Below are positions 1-5,838 of a DNA stretch of 16,955 bases, one piece after another. Source of the DNA: Pseudomonadota bacterium (lineage in GTDB: Bacteria > Pseudomonadota > Alphaproteobacteria > UBA8366 > GCA-2717185). The number at the start of each line of letters is the position of its first letter. Position 1 is the stretch's first letter. The notes beneath the pieces were generated by a model. The model was not told where the DNA came from and made no database searches. It saw nothing but the letters and a program-made list of their open reading frames with translations. Location of the stretch: positions 1 through 16,955 of the forward strand of contig JAQCHR010000025.1 in assembly GCA_027619655.1 (NCBI GenBank). Reading direction: 5' to 3'. The position numbers and the translations under genes are program-made.

Positions 1-23
1 GGGCGGGTGATCTCAGTCCACAT
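1..23 (-). CDS. IS5-family transposase, N-terminal codons only (partial)
   Basis: Reading leftward from an ATG at 23-21, the seven complete codons give MWTEITR, and the next codon begins CC (Pro). MWTEITRP is the usual opening of many IS5-family transposases in proteobacteria. A strong Shine-Dalgarno AGGAGG (complement of 30-35) sits about six bases upstream of the ATG. Only the start of the gene is in the window, so the identification rests on the N-terminal signature plus the ribosome binding site. The IS end should lie between this gene and the tolC promoter (roughly 45-110), but I could not fix its inverted repeat because the other end is outside the window. Confidence 0.5.
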
Positions 24-168
24 GTTGTGCCTCCTCATTTGCTTCATCACAAACGAGAGAATCACAACTTACTGAAATCACTCAACTCATTTCGGGCCGG
101 ACACTAAGAGTGTTACACGTTTGCAACATTCCGCGATTATCATTTCCTGCCTGTTATGAATTTGCTGT

Positions 169-197
169 TTGACCTCACTATAACGTATTGCTAATAC
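169..197 (+). promoter_or_regulatory. putative sigma-70-type promoter for the TolC-family gene
   Basis: TTGACC at 169-174 is a near-consensus -35. It is followed after 17 bases by TAATAC at 192-197, which is preceded by TG at 189-190 (an extended -10 context). A second possible -10, TATAAC at 179-184, lies in the same stretch but has no good -35. The rest of 24-236 is AT-richer, non-coding and adjoins the end of an IS5-type element, so part of this leader may be IS-derived. Confidence 0.4.
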
Positions 198-239
198 TCT
201 GTATTAACAGTTTTTTCAGATGAAGAAACAGACTGTTTG

Positions 240-1580
240 ATGGCTGACTGGGTTTCGGGAGTCCGCTTGTTACGTAAAATTTCATTGGCAGTTCTTGCCG
301 GAATCGCGATTTCGATTGCCGGATGGGCTGTTTCATTGTCAGCAGAACCGCTGAATGACGAGTTGTCGGTTCTTCTTGCTGAGCATCCCGATATCCGTCG
401 CGCACGCAACGACGCCGCTGCTGCGCGCGCCGGTGTCGGCGAGGCGCGGTCGGCCTATTACCCGCGTTTCGAACTTTCCGGCGATAGCGGAGCGGAACAT
501 ACAGATACGCCTGATCGCAGGGCTACCGGGGCGACGGATCCGTTTTCGGGTCGTCGCGACAAGCTGACGCTGACATCCACCTTGAACCTGTTCAACGGAT
601 TCCGGGACGATGCCGGGCTAAACGCGGCAAACATCACCGTTATCGAACAGAACATGGGTTTGGAGAACACCCGGCAGGAATTGCTGTTCCAGGGAGTGAA
701 CCAGTATCTCGAAGTATTGCGCAATGTCCGGTTGATCAAGGTCGCCCAGACAACAGAGAGCACAATCCGCAGCCAGTTGCGGCTGGAGGACGAGCGGGTC
801 CAGCGCGGCTCCGGGATTGCGGTCGATGTCCTGCAGGCAAAGTCGCGCCTCCAGGTGGCGAAGGAACAGCGGGTAGAGTTTGAAGGCCGCCTGCAGGAGG
901 CGCTTGCGCGGTACAAGCAGCTGTTCGGACATTTGCCCGATATAGCGAGGCTAGAAGACGTCAAACCCGCCCCGTCCATCGTTCCCGAAAGCGTTGACGC
1001 GGCCCTGACCCAGGCGCTGCAGTACCATCCGGCCTTGCGGCAGGTCCAGTATCAGGCGGATATCGCCCGCGAGCAGAAGCGGGCCGCCAAGGGGGATTAT
1101 TTCCCGACCGTCGATCTCGTCGGCACCCTCGATTACGCGGATAATAATGCGACAACCCTTGGCATCCAGCGCGAGCAGTCGCTGCTGGTGCGGGCGCGGT
1201 GGGAGTTCTTCTCCGGTTTCAGGACCCGGTCACGGGTCGAAGCTGCATCCCGGACGCTGGCGTCGCGCAAGGACACGTATAATTCCGCAACACGGCGCGT
1301 GGAAGAGGATATCCGCATCGCCTGGGATAAGCTGGCGACGGGGCGGCGACGGGTCGATCTGCTGCAGAACGCCGTCAATCTTGCGATCGAAGTGTTCGAT
1401 GCCCGCAAGCGCCTTCGCGAATCCGGCAAGGAAACCGCGCTCAATGTGCTGGATGCGGAACGCGAAGTATCCGCCGCCCGGATCAAGCTTATCACGGCCG
1501 ATTTCGACTCCCGGATCGCGAGCTACCTGCTGGCGCGCCGGACGGGCATGCTGACGCCCGCCAAGCTGGAAATAGAATGA
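240..1580 (+). CDS. TolC family outer membrane efflux/type I secretion protein
   Basis: A 446-aa protein of the TolC/outer membrane efflux family: a trimeric outer-membrane channel with a periplasmic helical barrel that serves type I secretion or multidrug efflux. The N-terminus has a basic stretch (RLLRK), a hydrophobic core and an SLSA cleavage-like site at about residue 35, so it is exported. Two OEP-type halves follow, with alanine/arginine-rich amphipathic helices and the family features 'HPDIRRARND', 'NLFNGFRDD' and, in the second half, 'FFSGFRTRSRVE'. The length is typical of the family. Start choice is uncertain. ATG 240 has no clear Shine-Dalgarno and overlaps the stop of a 6-codon ORF at 220-240. 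An in-frame TTG at 267 has GGGAG five bases upstream and would give a cleaner signal peptide (MLRKISLAVLAG). No inner-membrane or adaptor partner is adjacent, so the substrate is unknown. Confidence 0.9.
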   Translation: MADWVSGVRLLRKISLAVLAGIAISIAGWAVSLSAEPLNDELSVLLAEHPDIRRARNDAAAARAGVGEARSAYYPRFELSGDSGAEHTDTPDRRATGATDPFSGRRDKLTLTSTLNLFNGFRDDAGLNAANITVIEQNMGLENTRQELLFQGVNQYLEVLRNVRLIKVAQTTESTIRSQLRLEDERVQRGSGIAVDVLQAKSRLQVAKEQRVEFEGRLQEALARYKQLFGHLPDIARLEDVKPAPSIVPESVDAALTQALQYHPALRQVQYQADIAREQKRAAKGDYFPTVDLVGTLDYADNNATTLGIQREQSLLVRARWEFFSGFRTRSRVEAASRTLASRKDTYNSATRRVEEDIRIAWDKLATGRRRVDLLQNAVNLAIEVFDARKRLRESGKETALNVLDAEREVSAARIKLITADFDSRIASYLLARRTGMLTPAKLEIE

Positions 1581-1584
1581 CACA

Positions 1585-1616
1585 GGCACGGCCTACCGGA
1601 TGTGCCGTTTTATTTT
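1585..1616 (+). terminator. Rho-independent terminator after the TolC-family gene
   Basis: GGCACGGCC-TACC-GGATGTGCC (1585-1606) can fold into a nine-position stem with one mismatch and one G-U pair and a 4-base loop. It is followed immediately by the T-rich run GTTTTATTTT. It begins five bases after the stop codon, as expected for an intrinsic terminator, and separates the TolC gene from the SPOR gene. Confidence 0.65.
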
Positions 1617-1666
1617 AGGTTGGTTGCTGCGGTATTGAAATTTCCGTTTTATGGCTAAAGTACAGA

Positions 1667-1688
1667 TGGCGCGCAATGGAGCGCGCCA
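1667..1688 (+). promoter_or_regulatory. inverted repeat enclosing the ribosome binding site of the SPOR gene
   Basis: TGGCGCGC (1667-1674) and GCGCGCCA (1681-1688) are perfect 8-bp inverted repeats with the 6-base loop AATGGA. The loop carries an ATG (1676) and most of the GGAG (1678-1681) that would serve ATG 1688. In mRNA this GC-only stem would hide or present the Shine-Dalgarno, so it could affect translation of the downstream gene. Regulation is inferred; the repeat itself is visible. Confidence 0.4.
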
Positions 1689-3358
1689 TGTTTGGAAAGG
1701 CCGCCCGGACGGTGCTAGTTCGCCTCGCGTTGATATTTCTGGTCTTGTTGCCCGCGGGCTGCAAAAGCCTGCCGGGCCTTGAGTTTCTGAGCAGCAGCGA
1801 ACCCGCTCCGGCCGTCGCTGCCGATGCCGGCGGCGCGGAAGCCGAGGCCGTAAAATTCCGGGTCGGCGATCAATTCGCCTTCGACAATCCGTTTGTTCGC
1901 TGGGAGGTCGTGTCTGTCGAGGGCGACCGCGTGCGCTGGCGCAGCGATACCGGCGACGAACAGGTTACCCGGCTGAATATCTTGCTGCCGGCAATCGAGT
2001 GGCGCAGCCGGACCGCGGGAACCGGGCGGCGGTTTATCCGCGACGAGGTGGGTTCGCTCTTTCCCATGAAAGTCGGCGCAACGCTGTCTTTCCGCTCGAC
2101 GGTAACCACCAGCAAGCCGCCATTCGGCTGGGAGCACCAATGGTCCTGCAACGTGACGGGACAGGAAGATGTGAGGGTTCTGAACAACCTGTTCGAGACC
2201 TTTGTCGTGGCCTGCGGCCGTGAAAAGCCGGACGAAATCGTATTCTACTATGCGCCGAAAGTCGGCCATTACGTCGTGCAGCGTACCGCCGGCGCAGATG
2301 GGAACCCTGACCGGACGAGAAACCTGCTGTCCTTTAAACGCAGCGATGGAACCACCATTGCCGATGTTGTGAAATCTCCATCCGACCCTGTTGCCGCTGT
2401 TGTGTCGGCCGGCACGTTGCCGGATGGCAAGGCGCCTGGCCTGGTTGCAGGGCCTGTGCCGGTGCCATCGACGTCGCCTGCCCGGGTTGCGGCGCCGGTC
2501 AACGGAGCGCCATCGACTGCCGGGGGCGTGCCGTCGATACGCGCCGCGGTCGATTCCGTAACCTTGCGGGCGCCGGAATTCGGCGGCAATGCGACGCCGC
2601 CCGCATCCCCAGCACGCCCTGCTGCGGCTCCTGTCGCGCCGGTCGTTCCCGAAGCCATGCCCCGACCGGGTGCGAAGCCGGCGAGCGCCGGGAGCGGGAC
2701 GGACCGGGCCGCATCGACGGGGCCGCGCGCAGACCGGTTGCTGAAGTCTGAATACACCGGTCCGCGCGCCTTTGCTGTACCGCCCGCCCGCGCGCCGTCG
2801 CCGGTTGCCGCCATGACGCCGCGCGTTCCGCCTCCCGCAGTCCCGCCACCGCCGCCCGCCGTGCCGCCGCCCGTCGCCGTAACACCGACTCCGCCCGCCG
2901 TGCCGCCGCCATCGGCCCTCGCGACTGTGCCGGCGCCACCTGTGCCTGTGCCCGTTGCGAAGGTATCCCCGGAAATGCCGGTTGTGTCGTCGTTACAGAT
3001 TCCGACGCCGGTATCTTCGCAGGGACTGGTACCTGTCGCCGCGCCATTGGCGAAAGCGCCGGTGCCGTTGCCGGTGAAAGCGGTTCCGCCGCCTATCCCC
3101 GTGGTGCCGCCGGTTGCCGCCACATCGCCGGTTACGGAAACGCCGGCAGCACCGCAGGTGTCCGCAATCCCGGAGTCGGTACATGCGGCGGAACCTTCCG
3201 GTGAGGAGGTGCATCTTGCGTCCTACCGTAATCTGGCGAGTACCCGGCGCGGATGGGACCAGCTGATCTACCGCAATGGCGACCTGCTGGACGGGTTGCA
3301 TGCTGACCTGAGCCCCAAGTTTCATCCACTTACAAGTCAGAGTCCTTTGTTCATTTGA
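1688..3358 (+). pseudogene. proline-rich putative lipoprotein with SPOR domain, 5' part, interrupted by an IS
   Basis: The 5' portion of a gene broken by the IS3-type element. ATG 1688 is preferred over ATG 1676 because GGAG at 1678-1681 is correctly spaced for it. The product has an N-terminal hydrophobic segment ending LLPAGC, a lipobox-like site with Pro at -3. A globular region of about 150 aa follows ('FRVGDQFAFDNPFVRWEVV' onward), then about 280 residues rich in Pro, Ala and Val. The first half of a SPOR domain comes last ('EVHLASYRNLASTRRGWDQL', 'GDLLDGLHAD'). SPOR domains bind denuded glycan strands of peptidoglycan, so the intact protein was probably an envelope lipoprotein. The native frame ends at the ATGC duplication (3300-3303). 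The last 18 residues before TGA 3358 are read from the IS end and replace the second beta-alpha half of the domain. The remainder survives at 5584-5726. Confidence 0.85.
3300..3316 (+). repeat. left target duplication (ATGC) and left terminal inverted repeat of the IS3-type element
   Basis: ATGC (3300-3303) is the left copy of a 4-bp target duplication. TGACCTGAGCCCC (3304-3316) is the 13-bp terminal inverted repeat and is the exact reverse complement of 5571-5583. Further in, both ends share an imperfect match (TCCA, then TTA, AAGT, AGAGTCC), so similarity extends to about 40 bases. The element ends in TG...CA as IS3-family members do. Confidence 0.85.
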
Positions 3359-3508
3359 GCCCATGTGGGCGGTTGCTGCAACGGGATGGGGCGTGGAGCC
3401 CCCAAATTGCTCAAGCGCCCCATCCCGTTGCGTGGCGGGAGCGCTGAGTGTGGCGTAGATCGCCGGCGGCAGATTGCCGCCCGCGCTGTGCGGCCGGACG
3501 GTATTGTA
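3304..3508 (-). pseudogene. IS3-type transposase OrfB, separated C-terminal part
   Basis: On the minus strand this reads YNTVRPHSAGGNLPPAIYATLSAPATQRD..., the usual tail of an IS3-family OrfB after the DDE core. It is in the same frame as the 5' part of orfB (4492-5259). Both copies of the ATTGTA flank encode Tyr-Asn, so removing the inner insertion gives a continuous 'RHDYNTVRPHS'. The frame has no stop before the IS end and would read out into the SPOR gene, so either the C-terminus has decayed by a small frameshift or the ancestral stop is lost. The fragment has no start of its own. Confidence 0.75.
3378..3431. repeat. perfect 16-bp inverted repeat inside the IS (strong hairpin)
   Basis: GCAACGGGATGGGGCG (3378-3393) is the exact reverse complement of 3416-3431, with a 22-base spacer. 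It lies within the coding remnant of the OrfB tail, near the left IS end. In RNA from either strand it would form a stable GC-rich hairpin. It could terminate transcripts running out of or into the element, but neither side has a T-tract. Confidence 0.7.
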
Positions 3509-3540
3509 CAACTCAGCTCCCGAACACCCACAATACCGGT

Positions 3541-4098
3541 GAACGGCGTATTTTTTACGATTACCACCCATGGGTGGGACGCGATGTTTACATTGACCGT
3601 GTTGTCGAGAAGTCGGGCATTCCGGTTGTGCGATGCAGTCTGAGTGGCGATTTGCCGATCCTTCCCCTTGAGGTGCCGTTGTGGATGTTTGATCGCCTGG
3701 CGTGCGCTTCGGTCCGTCGCCGGCCTTCTCCAGAAGTCGATTTAGCGGCGTTATCCGCGCTTCAGTTTTTGTTGGGCGAAGTGCCGAACTCAGCCACCCT
3801 GGACCACCATCTCCCTTCGACCAATCCTGATTTGAGCGCAGACTTGGTGTCCTGCGATCAGAATCAAGGAGATGTCGATGCGTCGCCGTCACATACAACC
3901 GGACCAGCTCGAATTGTTCGTTCCGCCGCAATGGCCGTGTCCGTTGCAGACGCCGCAATGGCAGAATCTGCCGCGCCGAACGCGCAGCGAAGTGACCTCG
4001 CTCGTGGCGCGACTGCTGATGAAACACGGCCGCCGGGAACGCAACAGCACGCCTGTCGAAACAATCGAGGCCATCCGCCAGCTCACGCTGATCGCTAA
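3541..4098 (+). pseudogene. small companion protein of a serine-recombinase element, 5' end unclear
   Basis: The frame contains 'ERRIFYDYHPWVGRDVYIDRVV' (3541 onward) and 'LPLEVPLWMFDRLACASVRRRP'. I associate this pattern with short uncharacterised proteins encoded next to large serine recombinases in rhizobial-type elements; that is from memory of the family, not a search. No ATG, GTG or TTG in this frame lies between the inner-insertion boundary (3509) and the conserved part, so the start appears lost or the gene uses a non-standard start. The clear family-like part ends near 3790. The frame stays open to 4098, overlapping the next gene by about 220 bases, and the true end is uncertain. Function unknown. 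Confidence 0.4.
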
Positions 4099-4480
4099 TG
4101 ATGATCTGATTGCCGGCATTCTCAATCGAAACGGGCTGCGTACCGGCAATGGCAACCGCTGGACCCGGGAACGGGTTTGCTCCCTGCGATCGCATCGAAA
4201 GATCCCGCCTTTCCAAGCAACTGCCAATGGCGTCGAACCCTGGCTCAACCTGACCAAGGCATCCGCTCTACTCGACATCACCCAAAAGACGCTTAGACTG
4301 GCCGTGATCGCCGGCGATATCGGCGCTCTTCACCCGCTTCCCGATGGCCCCTGGCTCTTCAAGCGTTCAGATCTTCAGGGGATGCCAGGCCAAAGCATCG
4401 CGGAACGCGCAAAAAACAGGCGCAAACACCCCATGGGACAAAGCACCGAACAACAAAATCTATTTGCATCAACAGCATAG
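3878..4480 (+). CDS. fusion of a small element protein with the C-terminal tail of a serine recombinase
   Basis: A 200-aa ORF. ATG 3878 is preferred over ATG 3872 because the Shine-Dalgarno AAGGAG (3866-3871) touches 3872 but is six bases from 3878. Residues 1 to about 50 ('MRRRHIQPDQLELFVPPQWP...SLVARLLMKHG') resemble a short separate protein found in serine-recombinase elements. From about residue 60 ('RQLTLIANDDLIAGILNRNG', 'NRWTRERVCSLRSHRKIP', 'WLNLTKASALLDITQKTLRL', 'HPLPDGPWLF') it matches the non-catalytic tail of large (about 700 aa) serine recombinases, including a helix-turn-helix-like module. The N-terminal resolvase domain with its nucleophilic Ser and the zinc region are absent, so it cannot catalyse recombination. 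A large in-frame internal deletion of the parent element explains it. A 12-bp direct repeat (3924-3935, 3951-3962) duplicates PQW within the N-terminal part. Confidence 0.65.
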   Translation: MRRRHIQPDQLELFVPPQWPCPLQTPQWQNLPRRTRSEVTSLVARLLMKHGRRERNSTPVETIEAIRQLTLIANDDLIAGILNRNGLRTGNGNRWTRERVCSLRSHRKIPPFQATANGVEPWLNLTKASALLDITQKTLRLAVIAGDIGALHPLPDGPWLFKRSDLQGMPGQSIAERAKNRRKHPMGQSTEQQNLFASTA

Positions 4481-4491
4481 ACAGATGGGTG

Positions 4492-5259
4492 TTATGAAAC
4501 AGGATTGTAGTCGTGCCGCCAGGCGGCCAGCTCGGCGCGCGCCTGGGACAGCGATGTGAACAGGGTCTCGTTCAGAAATTCGTCGCGCAGCCGCCCGTTG
4601 AAGCTCTCGATGAAGGCGTTCCGGGTCGGCTTGCCGGGGGCGATATAGTGCCATTCGACCTTGCGGGCCTCGCACCATTGCAGGATCGCCATGCTGGTCA
4701 GTTCGGTCCCGTTGTCGGACACGATGCGTTCCGGCTTGCCGCGCCGGGCGATGACGGCATCGAGTTCGCGCGCCACCCGTGCCCCCGGCAGGGACGTGTC
4801 GGCCACCAGCGCCAGGCATTCGCGGGTGAAGTCATCCACTACCGTGAGAATGCGGAAGCGACGGCTGTCGGTGAAGGCGTCGGAGACGAAATCCAGCGAC
4901 CAGCGCTGGTTCGGCCCCTGCAGCAGGATCATGGGTCTTCTCGTTCCCATCGCCCGCTTGCGGCCGCCACGGCGGCGGACCTGCAAACCTTCTTCCCGGT
5001 ACAGCCGCCGCAGCTTCTTGTGGTTCACGCGGATGCCCTCGCGACCGAGGAGAATATGCAGGCGGCGATAGCCGAAGCGCCGGCGCTCGGCGGCAAGCGC
5101 CCGCAACCGTTCCCGGATACCCCGGTCCTCGGGGCGATGGCTCCGGTAGCGTACCGAACTCCGGTCGGCACCCAACACCGAACAGGCCCGGCGCTCGCTA
5201 ACCCCGTGCCCGTCACGCAGGCGAGCGACCGCTTCGCGTCTCGCGCCGGGCGTTACCAT
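4492..5259 (-). pseudogene. IS3-type transposase OrfB, truncated by the inner insertion
   Basis: The DDE integrase-core subunit of an IS3-family transposase, made alone or as a frameshift fusion with OrfA. ATG 5259 gives 255 aa. The rve core is complete: Asp123 ('WSLDFVSDAF'), Asp182 ('RIVSDNGTEL') and Glu218 ('NAFIESFNGRLRDE') have the expected DD(35)E spacing, with basic residues following the Glu. An N-terminal HTH_21-like region ('FGYRRLHILLGREGIRVNHKKLRRL') precedes it. The frame stops after 'WRHDYNPVS', where the inner insertion begins. The normal 'TVRPHS...' tail, about 50-60 residues, is at 3304-3502. Activity of the shortened protein is doubtful but not excluded, since all catalytic residues remain. 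Confidence 0.88.
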
Positions 5260-5519
5260 TTTTTTGACGCGATATCCTTCAGCATCGCGTTGTCCAGCAT
5301 TGCCTCCGCCAGCAGCTTCTTCAGCCTGCCATTCTCGTCCTCCAGCGCCTTCAGCCGCCGCGCCTCGGACACGTCCATGCCGCCATACCTGGCCTTGTAC
5401 TTGTAAAATGTTGCTTCGCTGATCCCGTGCTTGCGGCACACATCGGCGGTTCGCATGCCCGCCTCCTGCTCCCGCAGCATCCCGATGATCTGTTCTTCCG
5501 TAAACCGGCTCCGCTTCAT
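5253..5519 (-). CDS. IS3-type transposase OrfA (IS407-like)
   Basis: An 88-aa OrfA, the DNA-binding subunit that recognises the IS ends. ATG 5519 has GGAG about eight bases upstream. The N-terminal helix-turn-helix ('RFTEEQIIGMLREQEAG', 'VCRKHGISEATFYKYKARYG') belongs to the HTH_8/transposase_8 class. A leucine-zipper-like helix follows ('LKALEDENGRLKKLLAEAML', about residues 56-75), which in the family mediates multimerisation and pairing with OrfB. The gene is intact. Its stop (TAA, 5255-5253) overlaps the orfB start in the arrangement ATGGTAA, with a seven-A run just before it. Confidence 0.93.
   Translation of the reverse strand: MKRSRFTEEQIIGMLREQEAGMRTADVCRKHGISEATFYKYKARYGGMDVSEARRLKALEDENGRLKKLLAEAMLDNAMLKDIASKKW
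5257..5266 (-). other. A7 slippery site for programmed -1 frameshifting between orfA and orfB
   Basis: On the minus strand TCAAAAAAATGG holds seven A residues (5265-5259) immediately before the OrfA stop. OrfA reads TCA AAA AAA TGG TAA, and a -1 slip places ribosomes into ATG GTA ACG of orfB. A-rich slippery runs of this kind produce the OrfAB transposase in IS3-family elements, so the fusion protein is expected here, though it would now be truncated. Confidence 0.7.
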
Positions 5520-5570
5520 TCGTCCGTCTCCTCGTCGTGACGGACTCTACTTTAACCTGGAGGAGTTTCA

Positions 5571-5587
5571 GGGGCTCAGGTCAATGC
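5571..5587 (+). repeat. right terminal inverted repeat of the IS3-type element and right target duplication (ATGC)
   Basis: GGGGCTCAGGTCA (5571-5583) is the exact reverse complement of the left end at 3304-3316. It is followed by ATGC (5584-5587), the second copy of the 4-bp target duplication. Confidence 0.85.
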
Positions 5588-5726
5588 GGATATCCGGCGC
5601 ATCGAAATCGACAGCCGGGGCGTCTATTACCGGCTGTATGCCGGACCGGTGGATCACGGGGATGCTGCGACGCTCTGTGAAAAGCTGCGGACGCGCGGTG
5701 TTTTCTACGCGCCGCAGGATGGCTAG
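5584..5726 (+). pseudogene. 3' remnant of the interrupted SPOR lipoprotein gene
   Basis: Joined in frame behind 3303, this segment encodes ...DIRRIEIDSRGVYYRLYAGP..., then 'CEKLRTRGVFYAPQDG' and TAG at 5724-5726. This is the second half of a SPOR domain, with the expected 'YRL.AGP' strand and the C-terminal 'C..L...G..Y' helix-strand. It lacks its own start codon and ribosome binding site. The match of both halves across the IS, with codon GCG rebuilt from GC (3302-3303) and G (5588), shows a recent and otherwise clean disruption. The ancestral protein would have been about 584 aa from ATG 1688. Confidence 0.85.
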
Positions 5727-5734
5727 ATCAGATC

Positions 5735-5773
5735 ATGGTTGGTTGGAATCGCCTCTGGCGATCCAACAACCAT
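5735..5773. terminator. long stem-loop between convergent genes, probable bidirectional terminator
   Basis: ATGGTTGGTTGGAATCGCC and its near-complement GGCGATCCAACAACCAT pair over 17 positions with two single-base bulges around a 3-base TCT loop. It starts 9 bases after the SPOR gene stop and lies before the convergent phytase-like gene's stop, where a terminator is expected. There is no T-run on the plus side (ACGGTTCC), so intrinsic termination is plausible rather than certain. Nothing else is recognisable in 5727-5838. Confidence 0.5.
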
Positions 5774-5838
5774 ACGGTTCCGATCCATCATATTGAAGGT
5801 GCTGTAGCGTCCCGGGATTGCCGGCGGGTCAGCGAACC

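Larger units (their letters stand above)
3509..4503 (+). mobile_element. inner insertion: apparent deletion derivative of a serine-recombinase element
   Basis: This 995-bp segment splits orfB of the surrounding IS. It is flanked by direct ATTGTA repeats (3503-3508 and 4504-4509). Near its ends it has an inverted 8-mer, AACACCCA at 3523-3530 and TGGGTGTT at 4486-4493, set 14 and 10 bases inside the junctions. It carries two plus-strand coding segments of the type that accompanies large serine recombinases in rhizobia and relatives, but no recombinase catalytic domain. The 6-bp duplication and in-frame repair of orfB support insertion rather than rearrangement. The element class and its exact ends are inferred. 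Confidence 0.65.
3304..5583 (-). mobile_element. IS3-family (IS407-group-like) insertion sequence, itself interrupted
   Basis: The element is 2280 bp with perfect 13-bp terminal inverted repeats, a 4-bp ATGC target duplication, and orfA/orfB on the minus strand. It is about 1 kb longer than normal for the group because of an inner insertion (3509-4503). Without that and one ATTGTA copy it is 1279 bp, the usual size for an IS407-type element. The host site is the SPOR domain of the lipoprotein gene. Removing the element plus one ATGC joins 3303 to 5588 and restores '...GLHADIRRIEIDSRGVYYRL...' in frame. The group is assigned from OrfA/OrfB sequence style and the 4-bp duplication; the IS name is not known. 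Confidence 0.9.

Noticed and set aside
220..240. short ORF MKKQTV ending at the ATG of the TolC gene, possible leader peptide
   Set aside because: Six codons without a Shine-Dalgarno are too little to support a regulatory leader, although the TGATG overlap was noted in the start discussion.
2269..3123. 284-aa Gly/Thr-rich ORF on the minus strand
   Set aside because: It is the antisense of the Pro/Ala/Val-rich part of the SPOR gene. High GC and repeated codons keep the frame open, and there is no ribosome binding site or recognisable domain.
2993..4216. 407-aa ORF on the minus strand spanning the IS end
   Set aside because: It joins antisense of the recombinase tail, the OrfB C-terminal remnant and antisense of the SPOR gene. 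Only the 3304-3508 part has real similarity, and it is listed as a transposase fragment.
4513..5406. 297-aa ORF on the plus strand inside the IS
   Set aside because: It is antisense to orfB and orfA, whose HTH and DDE motifs are clear on the minus strand.
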